NCBI GenBank assembly: GCA_028751875.1
Contig: CM054138.1
Span: forward strand, 41,928,709-41,992,708
Length of the DNA stretch: 64,000 bases
Origin: Rapana venosa
Lineage: Eukaryota; Mollusca; Gastropoda; Neogastropoda; Muricidae
Reading direction: 5' to 3'
The stretch's first letter is position 1. Every line of letters starts with the position of its first letter. The position numbers and the translations under genes are program-made. The notes under the pieces are model-generated. The model had not been told where the DNA came from, did no database searches, and saw only the letters and a program-made list of their open reading frames with translations. Below, in pieces: positions 53,405-63,348 of this stretch.

Positions 53405-56400
53405 CATCCCCACTGGGAAGTATGAACATTCTAGCACCCATGCATACTTCCATCTTATGAGTGCTTCCATCTCTGATTTCTCTCTTTTAACTGCTTCCAT
53501 CTTATGAGTGCTTTCTTGTACTTTCAAATAGCTTTGTCTTATTCATGCTGTTATGTATGTAATCTTGTTCAAAGTTCCTGTTTGTACTTACAAAAAAAAG
53601 AAGAAGAAAAAAGTGTATCTTGCAGCATGAATGTCTGTTGTTATTGGGCTGCGTTTTTTTTCCTTAGTGATAATCATGTGTGTGTGTGTGTGTGTGTGTT
53701 TTCAGGCCAGTAGAAGTGTCCAGTAAGCAGCGTCTGGACCCTCTCAGTAAACTGCCTAAAGCTAAAAAGGTGAGCTGGTGTTTCCTCTTCATCAAGCAAA
53801 AAAACATGTTTTGATATATATATATATATTACATTTTCTCTCTCTCTCTCTCTCTTCCCTTACTGGATGGGGTGTGTGGTGGTCTGTCCTCTCCTTTTTC
53901 TCATGTAGATGGTAACTTTTTAATTTTATTTTCAGAGGATGGTGAGAGATCCGCGATTTGACGAAATTTCGGGGTCGTTCCGGGAGGAGATTTTTGACAG
54001 GGATTATTCTTTTATCAAGGACCTCAAAGCTGAAGAGAAAAAGGTATGTATGACAGCTATTTTAATTGCATAACATATTTGCCACAGCGCACAAATCCAG
54101 CATAGCTCAGTCAAGGGTCCAGTAATAGAATTAGTACACCCCTTTCTTTTACCAAGTCCAAGTGTGTGTCAGTTCCTGCTGTAATTAGTGCCAGCTGGCT
54201 CCACCTGGGCTGGGCTGGGCTGGGCTGGAATGTAAAGTAGCTGAGAGAAGCTGAAAGTGGGGGATACTGACAGCTGTGCGGTTTAGCTGTGTCACTGATG
54301 AAGATATTTCTTCTTCTTCCTTTTTTGTCATGTTTCTCCCAGGGGAGGTTTGACATTGATGAGCCTTCTCCATCTCTCTCTGTTTTGAGCTTCCTCCTTA
54401 TTTATGCCCCTTTCTCTAAGATCATCTACAATACAGGCAGCCCAGGTTTTGCTAGGTCTTCCCTTTGGTCTCTTTCCATCCACTACGAAGTTCATTGCTC
54501 TTTTTATGATGTGGTGGTCTGCTTTCCGTTGAATGTGCCCAAACCAGCGCAGTCTATTGGTACTAGCTACAGACTTCAGATCATCAACTTTGCACATTCT
54601 CCATTGTTCTTCATTTGTGATCCTGTCTTCCCATTTGATCTTTGTCATGTAGCGTAGCATTCGGTTTTCACAGCTCTTCAACAAACGTTCGCAGATGCTG
54701 TGTATTATTGAATTTGTGTGTGAGTGTGTGTGTGTATTATTGAATTTATGTTTTCAAGGCAACAGAAGCATATTTAATGTATGCTCAATGTATATGCTGC
54801 ACCAAATGAAATGATAGATGGTACTGCATAAGAACCTTGACTTTATGTGGATGTTTAAGTTTGATTTTCTTAACGAGGGGGAAGGGAGGGGATTGTTTGT
54901 TTGCTGGTGTTGTTGTTTTCAGCTTTGTTTTTTCTTGCTCTTTTGTTTTATATGTGAAGGGGGACGGGGGGGGGGGGGGGGGGGGGGGGGGGGAGGTATT
55001 ACCTGTGAGTTGGTCTTGCATTTTTTAATCAGCAGGTTTTTGTTGTTGTTGAGGGTTTTTTTTTGTCAAAGAGAGACTCCCAACTTGCTAAACCATTTAC
55101 TGGCACATAGAAGTGCTCTTCGCTTTTACCGGGAACTGTAGTCTTCAGAGAGGAGTAAGATAAGAAGAGAAAGCAGTTAAAAGAGGGAAATCAGAGAGAA
55201 AGAGACAGTGATCTTTTCAAGTTCTTGAACATGCATGCATGATAAAGTGTACATAAGACTTCAGGAGAATGTCTTGCTCCTGTGTAATGCCTGAGATAGG
55301 AGGAAACTTCATAACTCTGTGTGTGTGTGTGTGTATGTGTTTGCGTGTGTGTAGGTTTTTTCTTCTTTTATTTTGAGAATAGTGGATAGTGTGTTTGTTT
55401 GTGTGTGACTGTGTGTGTTTGTGCACATATGTGAGTAGACATCACAAGAGAGAGAAACAATCACATATTAATTGATTTTATTTGTCTATTTCAGAAAGTG
55501 AAGAAGCGGCTGAAGAAAGAGAAAAACCAAGAGAAAAAACAAAAGTTAAAGGAGCTGCTGAACAAAATGGTGAGTTTGTCAGTGACCACAACTTTGGCTT
55601 GAGTGATTCACAGGGGCTTATTATGCCTTGATGGTGCACACATGTTTTATGTATACGTGCATGTGTTTGTAGTGACTTTTGTTGAGTGTAAGTGTGGGCA
55701 CAGTGTGTTCATGCTGTCAGATTTTTTAAAAATGGATTTAATTTAAATTGTTTTATTTTGTTGATAATCAGTAAGCACTCATGTCCTTTTTTTTTAACAT
55801 CCAGTCCCTGAATGTATACCGTATTGTAAATTTTGTCATTCGTTCGCACCGGCACATGAAGGCCTACTCTTCCGAAAGACAGAACAGGTTTTAACGTGTG
55901 TGCAAGATGTTCTGAGACGGTCAAAGCAGCAGTTGCAGCTTTCCATGACTGTTGATGTTGAAGCAGTTTTGATTGCAGTTTTCATAAGTGCTTTATCACG
56001 ACTAGACAAAAGGATGGTGTCATATGTGAGCTTTCTTGTTCTCATCTACTCTTAGTATTTTCACTACATGATGTTCATTTTGAAGTAAGGTAAAGGTGTT
56101 CCCCTAACCTATATGGTCGTAGGGGAGCGAGGTGTCAGAAACCTCAGCCTTTGAAGTAAAGACAGTATGATAAATTGTCAAGCAAAGAACTTTATATTTT
56201 TTTTAATAAAATCAGTTGGATGTGAAACTGAAAGGTTCCTTTCTTACAATTTTATTTCATCATGAGTGAACATGTGAGTGCACATGCACGGGCATATGTA
56301 TGCATCAGTATTTTCATCTTTATGATAGTAATTATTTTCAGCAAACATTTTTATTTATTGTAAATGTGTGTGTGTCTGTGTGCTCATGCATGTGCATGCT

Positions 56401-57884
56401 CACATGTGTACATCAGTATTTTCATCTTTATGATAAATATTATTTACAACACAGTGTAATATGTTGCTGAGTGCAGAACATTTCTTTAAAGGTATGCAGG
56501 ATGTAAAAAGTTATTTTCAAAACATTTTGTTTATTGTAAATTGTGTGTGTGTGTATGTGTGTGTGACTCTGTGTGTGTGTGTGACTCTGTGTGTGTGTGT
56601 GTGCGTGTGTGTGTGTGTGCGTGTGTGTTTGCGTGCATGTGTGTGTTTTCAGGCCCAAGAGGAGCAAACCAAAGAAATAAAGCAGAACAAGAAAAAGATG
56701 TTACAGGACTGGAAGGACAAGGAGAAAGAGCGGATCAAGGAAGGAAAGACCCCATACTTCTTGAAGAAATGTAAGAGTGGCTTATGTCTGGTGTGTGTGT
56801 GTGTGTGAGACTGTGTGTGTGTGTGTGTGTGCACGCGTATGTGTGTGTGTGTGTGTGTGTGCGTTGTTGTTGATCTGTTGCTGCTGCTATTTTACGTCTG
56901 TTCACTCAAAGGGATATTAAAGTGTGTGTTGTGTGTGTGTATGGTGTGTGTGGCTGTGTGTGTTTGTTGGTCAGTGTGTCTGTGTGTGTATGAGCATATG
57001 TTTACATGTTTGAGTGTATGTAAATACATGTACAAAATGTACATTATATTATCTGTACAGAAACAGAAAAGACTTGCTTAAAATGAATGAATCGAGTTAT
57101 TTTTAAAAATTTTATTATGAATATAATTATGCAATGTATACCTGTAGTTCGCCTGACAGTGAATTTAAGACCTTCATTTACCCAGTATATATCAGTTGAT
57201 GGAAATGAAGTTACCACTGGTATTAAGTGTCAGTGAATTGTTGTTGTTGTTATGCGTTCCCCAGCTTAACACCACTCTGGGGGGTCACCCAGAATGGTGC
57301 ACTCTGACTCACTCATCCCACCTAGGAATCACTGTGAGATTGAAAATTGTGCAGCTGAACGAGAAGTTTGCCTGTATGACTGTCAGTGAATTGAAGACCT
57401 ACATTTACCTAGTATATTAGTTGATAGAAATACCTGGGGGGTGGGGGGGAGTAGGAGGGATTGGGGGGGGGGGGGGGGGGCAGGATAATCTAGCGGTTAG
57501 AGCATTGCACTCACGATATTGATGGCCAAGTATTGAGCCCGTGTTTGAGCTACCACCAAGACACTCGTTGAGGGGGGTTTGAGGGGAGGGGGGTTGGGAA
57601 GAGGGGTGGGGGGCTATAGCGTCCATCACTCATCATACATAGCTTTGCTCTTCATGGGAAAAAAAATCCCTGTAAAGGTTGTCATTACTAATAGAAAGGA
57701 AAAAGGAGCGTCATGGTCAGGTGCGTTCATCGTTGTTGTCATGGTGTGTGCAGCGGACGTTCGGAAGCTGGAGTTGGCGGAGAAGTTCCGGGAGCTGAAG
57801 AAGAAAGGGCAGGTGGCCAAACAGATCGAGAAGAAGAGGAGGAGGAACGCTGCCAAAGAGAAGAAGAAGGGGCTGATGGACTGA
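44862..57884 (+). CDS. RRP36: RRP36, ribosomal RNA processing protein 36
   Basis: Nine exons (44862-44891, 45967-45982, 47998-48058, 52181-52255, 53706-53769, 53936-54043, 55495-55569, 56653-56770, 57754-57884) join in frame to 225 codons plus stop, close to but shorter than the human protein (about 259). RRP36 is a nucleolar factor of the 90S pre-ribosome/SSU processome, needed for early pre-rRNA cleavages towards 18S rRNA. The diagnostic DUF947 order is visible: [12 protein letters not shown] near the start, [31 protein letters not shown], a Lys/Glu-rich coiled-coil stretch, PYFLKKS, and [12 protein letters not shown] with the basic [13 protein letters not shown] end. All introns are GT-AG and the phases agree. 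Exons 1 and 2 are the least certain because they are so short. Confidence 0.94.
44892..45966. other. RRP36 intron 1
   Basis: A 19-base poly-G run (45141-45159), an imperfectly palindromic AGTA/CTACT-rich stretch (45240-45360) and a full-length SINE-B (45505-45842). Confidence 0.75.
45505..45842 (-). mobile_element. SINE-B full-length copy, tail type 1
   Basis: The reversed tail (ctcaaggataatggaataag, cactcatgtgct, catccagtccccatgtgtat) comes first. Then the body (ccgttcccactggcacacaa, cttactcttccgaaaagcgc, tcatccgaaggacttttggg, gatgttaactccaagaggaa) and a reversed tRNA head with a perfect B box (ggaatcgaacccgg) and A box (taaccaccaggctatccagt). Confidence 0.95.
45967..45982 (+). CDS. RRP36: RRP36 exon 2 (16-nt micro-exon)
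   Basis: Acceptor tttatttgcag, donor gtgagt, phase 0 to 1, encoding A-K-L-Q-E and the first base of Gly. It links exon 1 to exon 3 in frame and gives a continuous KLQEGLSDLT. Exon 1 ends in phase 0 and exon 3 needs phase 1, so an exon of this length class is required. Confidence 0.65.
46919..46994. repeat. (GT)n microsatellite
   Basis: About 75 bases of GT with one TATG interruption. Confidence 0.97.
47310..47860. repeat. 91-bp tandem repeat in RRP36 intron 2
   Basis: Six units. tgttgatctgggagtgggaa starts at 47310, 47401, 47492, 47583, 47674 and 47767, a spacing of 91 bases (93 for the last). Identity between units is very high. The array ends about 140 bases before exon 3. Confidence 0.96.
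47998..48058 (+). CDS. RRP36: RRP36 exon 3
   Basis: Acceptor ttgctgtgcag, donor gtgagt, 61 nt. It encodes [20 protein letters not shown]. This corresponds to the MSFEELLELQ-type motif near the N-terminus of other RRP36 proteins (from memory). Confidence 0.88.
48618..48895 (+). mobile_element. LINE family X, ORF2 C-terminal fragment with (GAA)n tail
   Basis: Encodes, with a frameshift, the LRWFGH motif, IKRAMNF, DDL.E.G and RWRRLINV segments typical of the C-terminal end of non-LTR retrotransposon ORF2 proteins. It ends with gagaaacatgac and a (GAA)n tail. The inverted copy at 54303-54690 shares every block. Confidence 0.85.
48951..49226 (-). mobile_element. SINE-B, left part of a copy split by a LINE
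   Basis: Reversed type 3 tail (tagagctccaagcctcaacg, acccaccattaaggta, gccacattccgatttggggg), then the body (aaatggcctactgttctgaa, gcgcaagatgttctgtgtgt, ggtttatagtatcatctga). It resumes after the LINE at 51482. Confidence 0.9.
49228..51303 (+). pseudogene. LINE ORF2 remnant (reverse transcriptase), frameshifted
   Basis: The first frame runs to about 50155 ([39 protein letters not shown]). The frame then shifts into [25 protein letters not shown] (about 50330-50359), FYADDTQL with the catalytic Asp pair (50426-50440), and KTEAMLMGT with VKYLGVVLD. Further shifts follow at about 50780 and between 50870 and 50960. The 3' part (51106-51303) carries [19 protein letters not shown]. The endonuclease domain is missing, so the copy is inactive. 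Confidence 0.9.
51411..51481 (+). repeat. LINE 3' terminal sequence shared with SINE tails
   Basis: aagcgctttgatttgt, gcaagattcagcgctatata, aattccatac and (ATT)n. Near-identical sequence ends the SINE-B at 33658-33720 and the fragments at 34484-34550 and 51990-52065. It is a likely recognition tail for the LINE reverse transcriptase. Confidence 0.9.
51482..51626 (-). mobile_element. SINE-B, right part of the copy split by the LINE
   Basis: Continues the body (atctgaaggacttttggggg, gtactgatgttaactccagg) and ends with the reversed tRNA head (gattccaggtcatcagatca, ctaaccattggactatcc). Confidence 0.9.
51990..52065 (-). mobile_element. LINE 3'-tail fragment
   Basis: ATG/ATA-rich start, then gatatggaatgtatatagcg, ctatattttg, caattcaaaag: the reversed LINE 3' end at lower identity. 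It ends about 115 bases before RRP36 exon 4. Confidence 0.65.
52181..52255 (+). CDS. RRP36: RRP36 exon 4
   Basis: Acceptor gttgcttcag, donor gtcagt, 75 nt, phase 2 to 2. It encodes [20 protein letters not shown] and ASKS. This is the variable linker before the conserved core. Confidence 0.88.
52465..52570. repeat. (GT)n with CACT spacers
   Basis: Blocks of gtgtgtgtgt separated by tcact, four times, ending in GCGCGCGCG. Confidence 0.93.
53092..53425 (+). repeat. Dispersed repeat family F, copy 3, with poly-C (36)
   Basis: gtgttgtctgtcctatgagc, gccgttaagcacctgacaag, ggcagaaaacagacaagagg, agttcctagcacagaatttc, ctatttatactgacag, then C at 53367-53402, then ggcatccccac. The copy at 27625-28005 has only a short ctggggg-type sequence at the poly-C position, so the homopolymer grew inside the repeat. 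Confidence 0.85.
53706..53769 (+). CDS. RRP36: RRP36 exon 5
   Basis: Acceptor gtgttttcag, which follows a GT microsatellite; donor gtgagc. It encodes [20 protein letters not shown] and KK. The RP-E-S-K-R pattern is a RRP36 signature. Confidence 0.95.
53936..54043 (+). CDS. RRP36: RRP36 exon 6, DPRFDEISG core
   Basis: Acceptor ttattttcag, donor gtatgt, 108 nt, phase 0 to 0. It encodes [20 protein letters not shown] and then [16 protein letters not shown]. This is the most conserved block of the family. Confidence 0.97.
54083..54285 (+). repeat. Dispersed repeat family G, copy 3
   Basis: cacaaatccagcatagctca, gtcaagggtccag, ctttcttttaccaagtccaa, gctgtaattagtgcc and gggggatactgacagctgtg. It contains a (GGCTG)n run near 54211-54230. 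It is the most intact copy. Confidence 0.8.
54303..54690 (-). mobile_element. LINE family X, longer C-terminal fragment with (GAA)n tail
   Basis: On the minus strand an open frame of about 118 codons reads [47 protein letters not shown], and [17 protein letters not shown]. This is typical of the region after the RT domain in non-LTR elements. The tail is (GAA)n. It is 5' truncated. Confidence 0.88.
54966..54993. repeat. poly-G run (28)
   Basis: 28 consecutive G on the + strand. Confidence 0.95.
55495..55569 (+). CDS. RRP36: RRP36 exon 7, basic coiled-coil
   Basis: Acceptor tctatttcag, donor gtgagt, 75 nt, phase 0 to 0. It encodes a Lys/Glu-rich helix ending KLKELLNKM. Confidence 0.95.
55738..55925 (-). 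mobile_element. SINE-B copy, head truncated, tail type 1
   Basis: agtaagcactcatgtc, acatccagtccctgaatgta, cgttcgcaccggcacatgaa, gcctactcttccgaaagaca and gtgtgcaagatgttctga. Confidence 0.85.
56087..56149 (-). mobile_element. SINE-A 3' fragment
   Basis: aaggtaaaggtgttccccta, acctatatggtcgtagggga and gcgaggtgtcagaaacctca match the reversed 3' end of SINE-A. Confidence 0.8.
56545..56650. repeat. (GT)n microsatellite before RRP36 exon 8
   Basis: GT blocks with GACTCT and GC interruptions, running into the acceptor gtgtgttttcag. Confidence 0.93.
56653..56770 (+). CDS. RRP36: RRP36 exon 8, PYFLKK
   Basis: Acceptor gtgttttcag after a GT run, donor gtaaga, 118 nt. It encodes [20 protein letters not shown] and ends GKTPYFLKK plus one base of Ser. 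PYFLKKS is a hallmark of the family. Confidence 0.97.
56771..57753. other. RRP36 intron 8
   Basis: GT runs (56790-56995), a short family-H motif (tattttacgtctgttcactc near 56889), a poly-G run (57463-57480), a reversed/partial tRNA-like head (gataatctagcggttagagc, 57483-57502) and G-rich sequence to 57620. Confidence 0.7.
57754..57884 (+). CDS. RRP36: RRP36 exon 9 (C-terminus)
   Basis: The acceptor gtgtgtgcag lies at 57753. It encodes [20 protein letters not shown], a basic [13 protein letters not shown] tail, GLMD and TGA at 57882-57884. The basic tail is a probable nucleolar localisation signal. Confidence 0.96.
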
Positions 57885-57906
57885 TCGGTTTTGGTGTAGT
57901 GTTGTG

Positions 57907-58365
57907 ATTTGGTGTGTGTGTGTGTGTGTGTGTGTGGTTATGTGTGTGTGTGTGTGTGTGTAGTAGTAGTAGTTCTTCAGTTTAACGTCCTTCCACTAAA
58001 CAGTGATATCAGATGGGAAAGTGTGTGTGTGTGTGTGTGTGTGAGTGTGTGTGTAAGAGGATGCATATAGCTAATCATTGACAATTAACAAATATTAATA
58101 AGATAAAGCGTAAAAAAGAACTTTGAAAAGATAGAAATAACAGCTCAAACACTAACTTTGCAATTTCTACAACTAAATAAAATAAAATGTACTATAGGTG
58201 TGTGTGTGTGTGTGAGTATGTGTGTGTGTGTGTGTGTGTGAGTGTGTATGTGTGTGTGTGTGTGTGTGAGTGTGTGTGTGTGTGTGGTGGTGTGTGTGTG
58301 TGTGGTGGGTGTGAGTGTGTGTAGTATGTGTGTGTGTGTTTTATGTGTGTGTGTGTGAAAGTCAA
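57907..58365. repeat. (GT)n microsatellites in the RRP36 3' flank
   Basis: Several long GT runs interrupted by the motif tcttcagtttaacgtcctt (57973) and by unique AT-rich sequence at 58055-58195. Confidence 0.9.
58176..58186 (+). terminator. Candidate RRP36 polyadenylation signal
   Basis: Two overlapping AATAAA hexamers (58176 and 58181) about 290 bases after the stop codon, followed by GT-rich sequence from about 58196. Confidence 0.5.
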
Positions 58366-58651
58366 AATCAAATGATTTATTTGTTAGGCCATGGACCCTT
58401 ACAAATGGAGTGCACATTCGCATAACAGTGTGCGTGTGTATGCATGCGAGCAGGTGTGTAAGTGTGTGCGCATGTCTATCACTATCAGTTTGTGTACGTT
58501 TTGAAGTACGTGAATATGTGGCTGGGAAACTTACAACGTCCATGAATATTGAATGTTCAGGTTTCAGGCAATGAAAACATGTAAAAATATTCAATATTCA
58601 TGTAATATAAACTTCTGGTAAATGTGTGAATCATGTGATTTAGATGGTATC

Positions 58652-58686
<35 letters not shown>

Positions 58687-60039
58687 GTAAAATCAAGTCA
58701 TTTTTGGTACATGGAAAGTCAGTTTGGATCACAAATCAAACAATAATGACAACAATGTATAAGACTTGTCTGTTTTTTGGCATTGAACAACAAATTGACA
58801 TACTTTGACTTAAGTCACTAAGTTGCATTGTACACTGGATGTACAATTAAAAAAGGAATTCATTAGGAAAAAAAGTAAACAAACAATATTCAAATGCAGC
58901 ATATTGAGAGTGAAAAGAAGATGCTTGTAAAGTGAAAAAGATATCACATAAACTGTATGAAAGAAAAGTGGAAATAAACTAACAAATTTAAACTCCTGAG
59001 TGAGGTGAGTGTGTTTGTGTGCGTGCGTGCATGCGTGTGTGTCTGTGTGTGTATGTGAGAGAGAGAGTGTGTGTGTGTGTGTGTGTGTGAGGCTGTCAGA
59101 TACCACAGAAAATGAGGCGCAATAAATAAATAAATAAATAAGTAAATAAATGGAAACACTTTTACAACCACCACTAATCAAAACCACCACCCTGGTATTG
59201 CCAGTCTTTAAACCAAACTTGCTATGTTTGCTTCCAAAAAAACCCCCAAACAACCTACTACTGACAAATAGCCTGGTGGCAAGGAATGTTTCCAAATGGG
59301 GGAAATCCTATGAAATAATCGAACACTCTAGGTACAGACCTAGTAAAGTTGTGTAGGCTTTTTCTTCCCCCCCACACTAAGGTGTTCTGGCAGATCAATT
59401 CTCTTTGTGGGTGGATGAACATTTCCTGTGATTGTCCTCCGATTCCCAAACAAAGGATTGCCAGGACTGGAGTGGAAGAAAAAATGTTCGGAACATGAAT
59501 GGAGGAAATGCCGAAATTAATGTCACACCAACCAGTCTCCATTAGCTTTTGAAAGACAAACTGCATTTTTATTTTTGGTCTCTTGTTCTGCTCATTGTGG
59601 GATCTGTCTGTCTGTCTGTCTGTCTGTCTCTGAAGAGAGAGAGAGAGACAATGACAATGACAAATTCATTTTGAGGATAATGAATAAGCACCCATATATA
59701 TGATAATAAACAAAAATAAAGCCAATACCAATACACTGACACAGTAAACAGGGGAAAAAATATCCACACACAAAATATCACAAAAATCACCAAAAGAAAG
59801 AAAGAGAAAAAAGCAAAAACAAATAATAATAAAAGAAAGCAAAACAGAGCAAAACGAAAAAAACACAGAAACAACCAACAACAACAAAATAGCGAAGAAA
59901 CCAAGAGCAAAATAAAGCAGCAACAACAACAGGGGAGAGGGGACAACCGAATAATCCCCCTAAAAAAACAACAAAAACAAACAAAAAAAAACCCCTCCCA
60001 TTATATAAAGGAGATCACAGAGAGAAAGAGAAGGACAAT

Positions 60040-60113
60040 GACAGTGACAAATTCTTTTATATTGAGGATAATGAATAAGCACCCCTGTGCTTTTTTTTAC
60101 ATCCAGTCCCCGA
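60040..60113 (-). mobile_element. SINE-B tail fragment, type 1
   Basis: ttatattgaggataatgaat, aagcacccctgtgct and acatccagtccccgag are the reversed type 1 tail. A shorter similar piece lies at about 59660-59695. Confidence 0.8.
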
Positions 60114-60395
60114 GAGAGAGAGAGAGGGGCAGGCAGGCAGAGACAGAGAGAGATGTCAGAGAGCAAGTGCTAACGGACGACTTATATAAGGGCAGAGAGA
60201 CACAAAACTGTAGGGGGGGGGCAGGTGTTCTGTAGCTTTGCCGGTGAATAGTGTGGAAGTGTGGTGGTCAACAGAGGCTGTGGACTTTCCCATTGATTTA
60301 CCCCCAAGTCTAAACTAAAACACTGGCCAGACTAGCTCTGACAACACTGATGATACGGGCGGAGCAAACATTTCGCCCCACCACTGGCACTGTGG

Positions 60396-60397
<2 letters not shown>

Positions 60398-60430
<33 letters not shown>

Positions 60431-60442
60431 CACGCACGCACG

Positions 60443-60474
<32 letters not shown>

Positions 60475-60490
60475 CGCACACACACACAGC
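60398..60490. repeat. (CA)n microsatellite
   Basis: CA run with CGCA variants. Confidence 0.96.
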
Positions 60491-60640
60491 ACTGGTGGGT
60501 GGGCTGGTAAGAAAGTAAGTAAGTAACCTTTCTGCCCTGTTTGGTGTACTCATTTCACTCCTCTCTGATTTGTGTTCCTTTTTTGTTTTGGTTTTTTTTA
60601 AACGTGGCTCTTTTTTTGCAACCCAGTTATATTTTACACT

Positions 60641-60769
60641 CTGTCTGTCTGTCTGTCTGCCTGTCTGCCTGTCTGTTTCTTTCTCTCTCTCTTTCTCTTT
60701 CTCTCTCTCTCTCTGTCTGTCTGTCTGTTTTGTATCTCTATGTCTCTCCCCTTCTTTGTCTGTCTGTCT

Positions 60770-60865
<96 letters not shown>
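60641..60865. repeat. (TCTG)n and (CT)n microsatellite
   Basis: TCTG/TGCC tetramers, then about 90 bases of CT. Confidence 0.96.
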
Positions 60866-60866
<1 letters not shown>

Positions 60867-60892
60867 TCCCCGTGTTTGTTTTTATGATATAT

Positions 60893-60970
60893 CCCTGATA
60901 AGGGCAGGGACTGGATGTAAACATAAATCACACATTGAGTGCTTATTCATTATCCTCAAAATAAGAGATT
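60893..60970 (+). mobile_element. SINE-B tail fragment, type 1
   Basis: agggactggatgtaaa, attgagtgcttattcattat and cctcaaaataagag. Confidence 0.8.
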
Positions 60971-61049
60971 TTGATTTGATTTGTTTTGATTTGATTTGAT
61001 TGAAAATACTTTTTTTTTTAAAGTTTGATTGAAAATAAGTTTTTAAAAA

Positions 61050-61190
61050 AAATGTATGGACACTGGTGTCGTGTTTAGACATCGTCCCCGAAGTCGGAAT
61101 GCGGCTACCTTAATGGTGGGCACAGCTGGTCACATACACAAAAATCTCAGCATGGATGACACTCGGAGCTCTAGCCAAGGAACGGGAAAA
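61050..61190 (+). mobile_element. SINE tail fragment, type 3 (well preserved)
   Basis: ggacactggtgtcgtgttta, catcgtccccgaagtcggaa, tgcggctaccttaatggtgg, acacaaaaatctcagca and ctcggagctctagccaagga. It is the cleanest example of the type 3 tail. Confidence 0.85.
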
Positions 61191-61425
61191 AAATCTATAA
61201 TTATAGGTGTACAAGACTTCCACCTCCACTTTCTCCTTCCCTCTTCCCTATTATAATGTACAAACTATTGTAAAATGTTTCCACACATTCACTCGCACAC
61301 GCGTGTAACCACCCCAACCCCTCCTCCATCCCCCACGTTCCCCTGCATACACACATATCAGCTTAGATATAAAGCATATTATATAGAAATTCATACGAAA
61401 ACGCTCTTAAACAGACAAATTTGAA

Positions 61426-61706
61426 AAAGGTAAAGGAGTCCCATAACCTATAAGGTCGTAGGGGAGCCAGGCGTCAGAGACCTCACTTCTCTAGGGCCAG
61501 CATATTGAGGGCGGCGCCCATCTCCTCTCCCTCACTGCTTTACCTTCCCTGACCCTAAAGAGGGCAGGTACCCATTTACAGCTGGGGGAACTGTACTGAA
61601 GCCAAGGCGCGCAAACGGTCACCCATCCAACTGGTAACCACGCTCGACGCTGCTTAACTTGACTGGGGGAAAGCGAGTGCTCCGACCACTGAGCTATCCC
61701 GTCCCC
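61426..61706 (-). mobile_element. SINE-A, full-length minus copy
   Basis: On the minus strand it starts ggggacgggatagctcagtg and continues with a 5S-like module (aagttaagcagcgtcgagcg, tggttaccagttggatgggt, gaccg). It ends with cctataggttatgggactcc-like bases and tttacc. This is the least diverged 5S-like module in the window. Confidence 0.93.
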
Positions 61707-61790
61707 ATTATTATACAGACATATACAGACATACAAATACAAACAGACAAGACAAAGAAACTATCTCAGACAGACAAACTGGCCCCGGAA

Positions 61791-62290
<500 letters not shown>

Positions 62291-62639
62291 ACCCCCATTT
62301 ACCACCCACAGAGCGAGAGAGAGAGTTGATGATGATGATGATGACGACGATGATGATTTTGTTTACTTTTTATGGGTTACACTTACAGATAAGCATTTAC
62401 AGACTTTGTTTTTATTTGGCCCTTTCCCTGTTTGGGGACAAAGCAAAAAGAACAGAAAAAAATAAACCCCAACCAAACCCACAAGCAAAACAAAAAAGCC
62501 CAAAAAGCTCAACATACGATTTAAAGAAAAAGAGATTAATGTATATTCCCCAAAAGGCAACCCTATACTGACTCGAAAATTGATGTAAAGATAAACAAAT
62601 TGATTTTAACCAAGTTAAGTAGAGAGAGTGAAACCCTCT

Positions 62640-62697
62640 CTGCTTCGCTCTTCACATGAGTGATTATTCTATTTTCCTCAAAATAAAAGAATTTTAG
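62640..62697 (+). mobile_element. SINE-B tail fragment, type 1
   Basis: ttcacatgagtgattattct, attttcctcaaaataaaaga. Confidence 0.6.
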
Positions 62698-62814
62698 ATT
62701 TTTTTAAATGAATGATTAAACAAATGCATAAAATGATTTTTTTTAAAAAATGAATGAAAACAAAAGTAAAACGAACTGACTCAATCGCTAGCTCGCTCAA
62801 GCAAGCAAGTGATC

Positions 62815-63345
62815 AATCATTCCCTCATTGATCCCTCCATCCCTCACTCCCTCCATCCCTCCCTCCATACCTCCCTCCACCCCTCCATCGATCCTTCCCT
62901 CCATCTATCCATTCATCCCTCCCTCCATCCCCCTCCCTCTTTCCCCCCAGCCCTCCAACCATCTACCCCTCCCTCTATCCCTCCCTCTATCCCTCCCGCC
63001 AGCCCTTCATCCATCCATTCATCCAACTATGTATCCCTCCCTCCTTCCATTTCTCTATCCATCCATCCATACTTCCCTCCCTCCATCCATCCTTAACACC
63101 CTCCCTACCTACGTACCTCCCTCCCTCTCTCCATCCCTCCCTCCATCCTTCCCTCCATCCTTCCCTCCCCTCCTTCCATATATCTATCCATCCAACCATA
63201 CCTCCATCCATCCATCCTTAACACCCTCTCTCCCTCTCTCCATCCCTCCCTCTCTCCCTCCATCCCTCCCTCTCTCCATCCCTCCCTCTCTCCATCCCTC
63301 TCTCCCTCCATCCCTCTCTCCATCCCTCCATCTATCCCTCCTTCA
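62815..63345. repeat. (TCCC/TCCA)n tract
   Basis: About 530 bases of ccctccctccatccctcc-type repeats with TATC variants. The Pro/Ser/Ile-rich frames are artefacts. Confidence 0.96.
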
Positions 63346-63348
63346 CAG

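Larger units (their letters stand above)
52256..53705. other. RRP36 intron 4
   Basis: GT runs separated by CACT (52465-52570), an A-rich AAG tract (52770-52815), a family-F copy (53092-53425) containing a 36-base poly-C, and a GT run before the acceptor. Region 52820-53090 shows nothing recognisable. Confidence 0.75.
54044..55494. other. RRP36 intron 6
   Basis: A family-G copy (54083-54285), a minus-strand LINE-X fragment (54303-54690), a 28-base poly-G (54966-54993) and a GT run (55317-55352). Region 55020-55310 is unique. Confidence 0.75.
55570..56652. other. RRP36 intron 7
   Basis: SINE-B body/tail (55738-55925), a SINE-A 3' fragment (56087-56149), two related GTGCATG/CATCAGTATTTTCATC blocks (about 56278-56330 and 56380-56435), and GT runs up to the acceptor. 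Confidence 0.75.
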
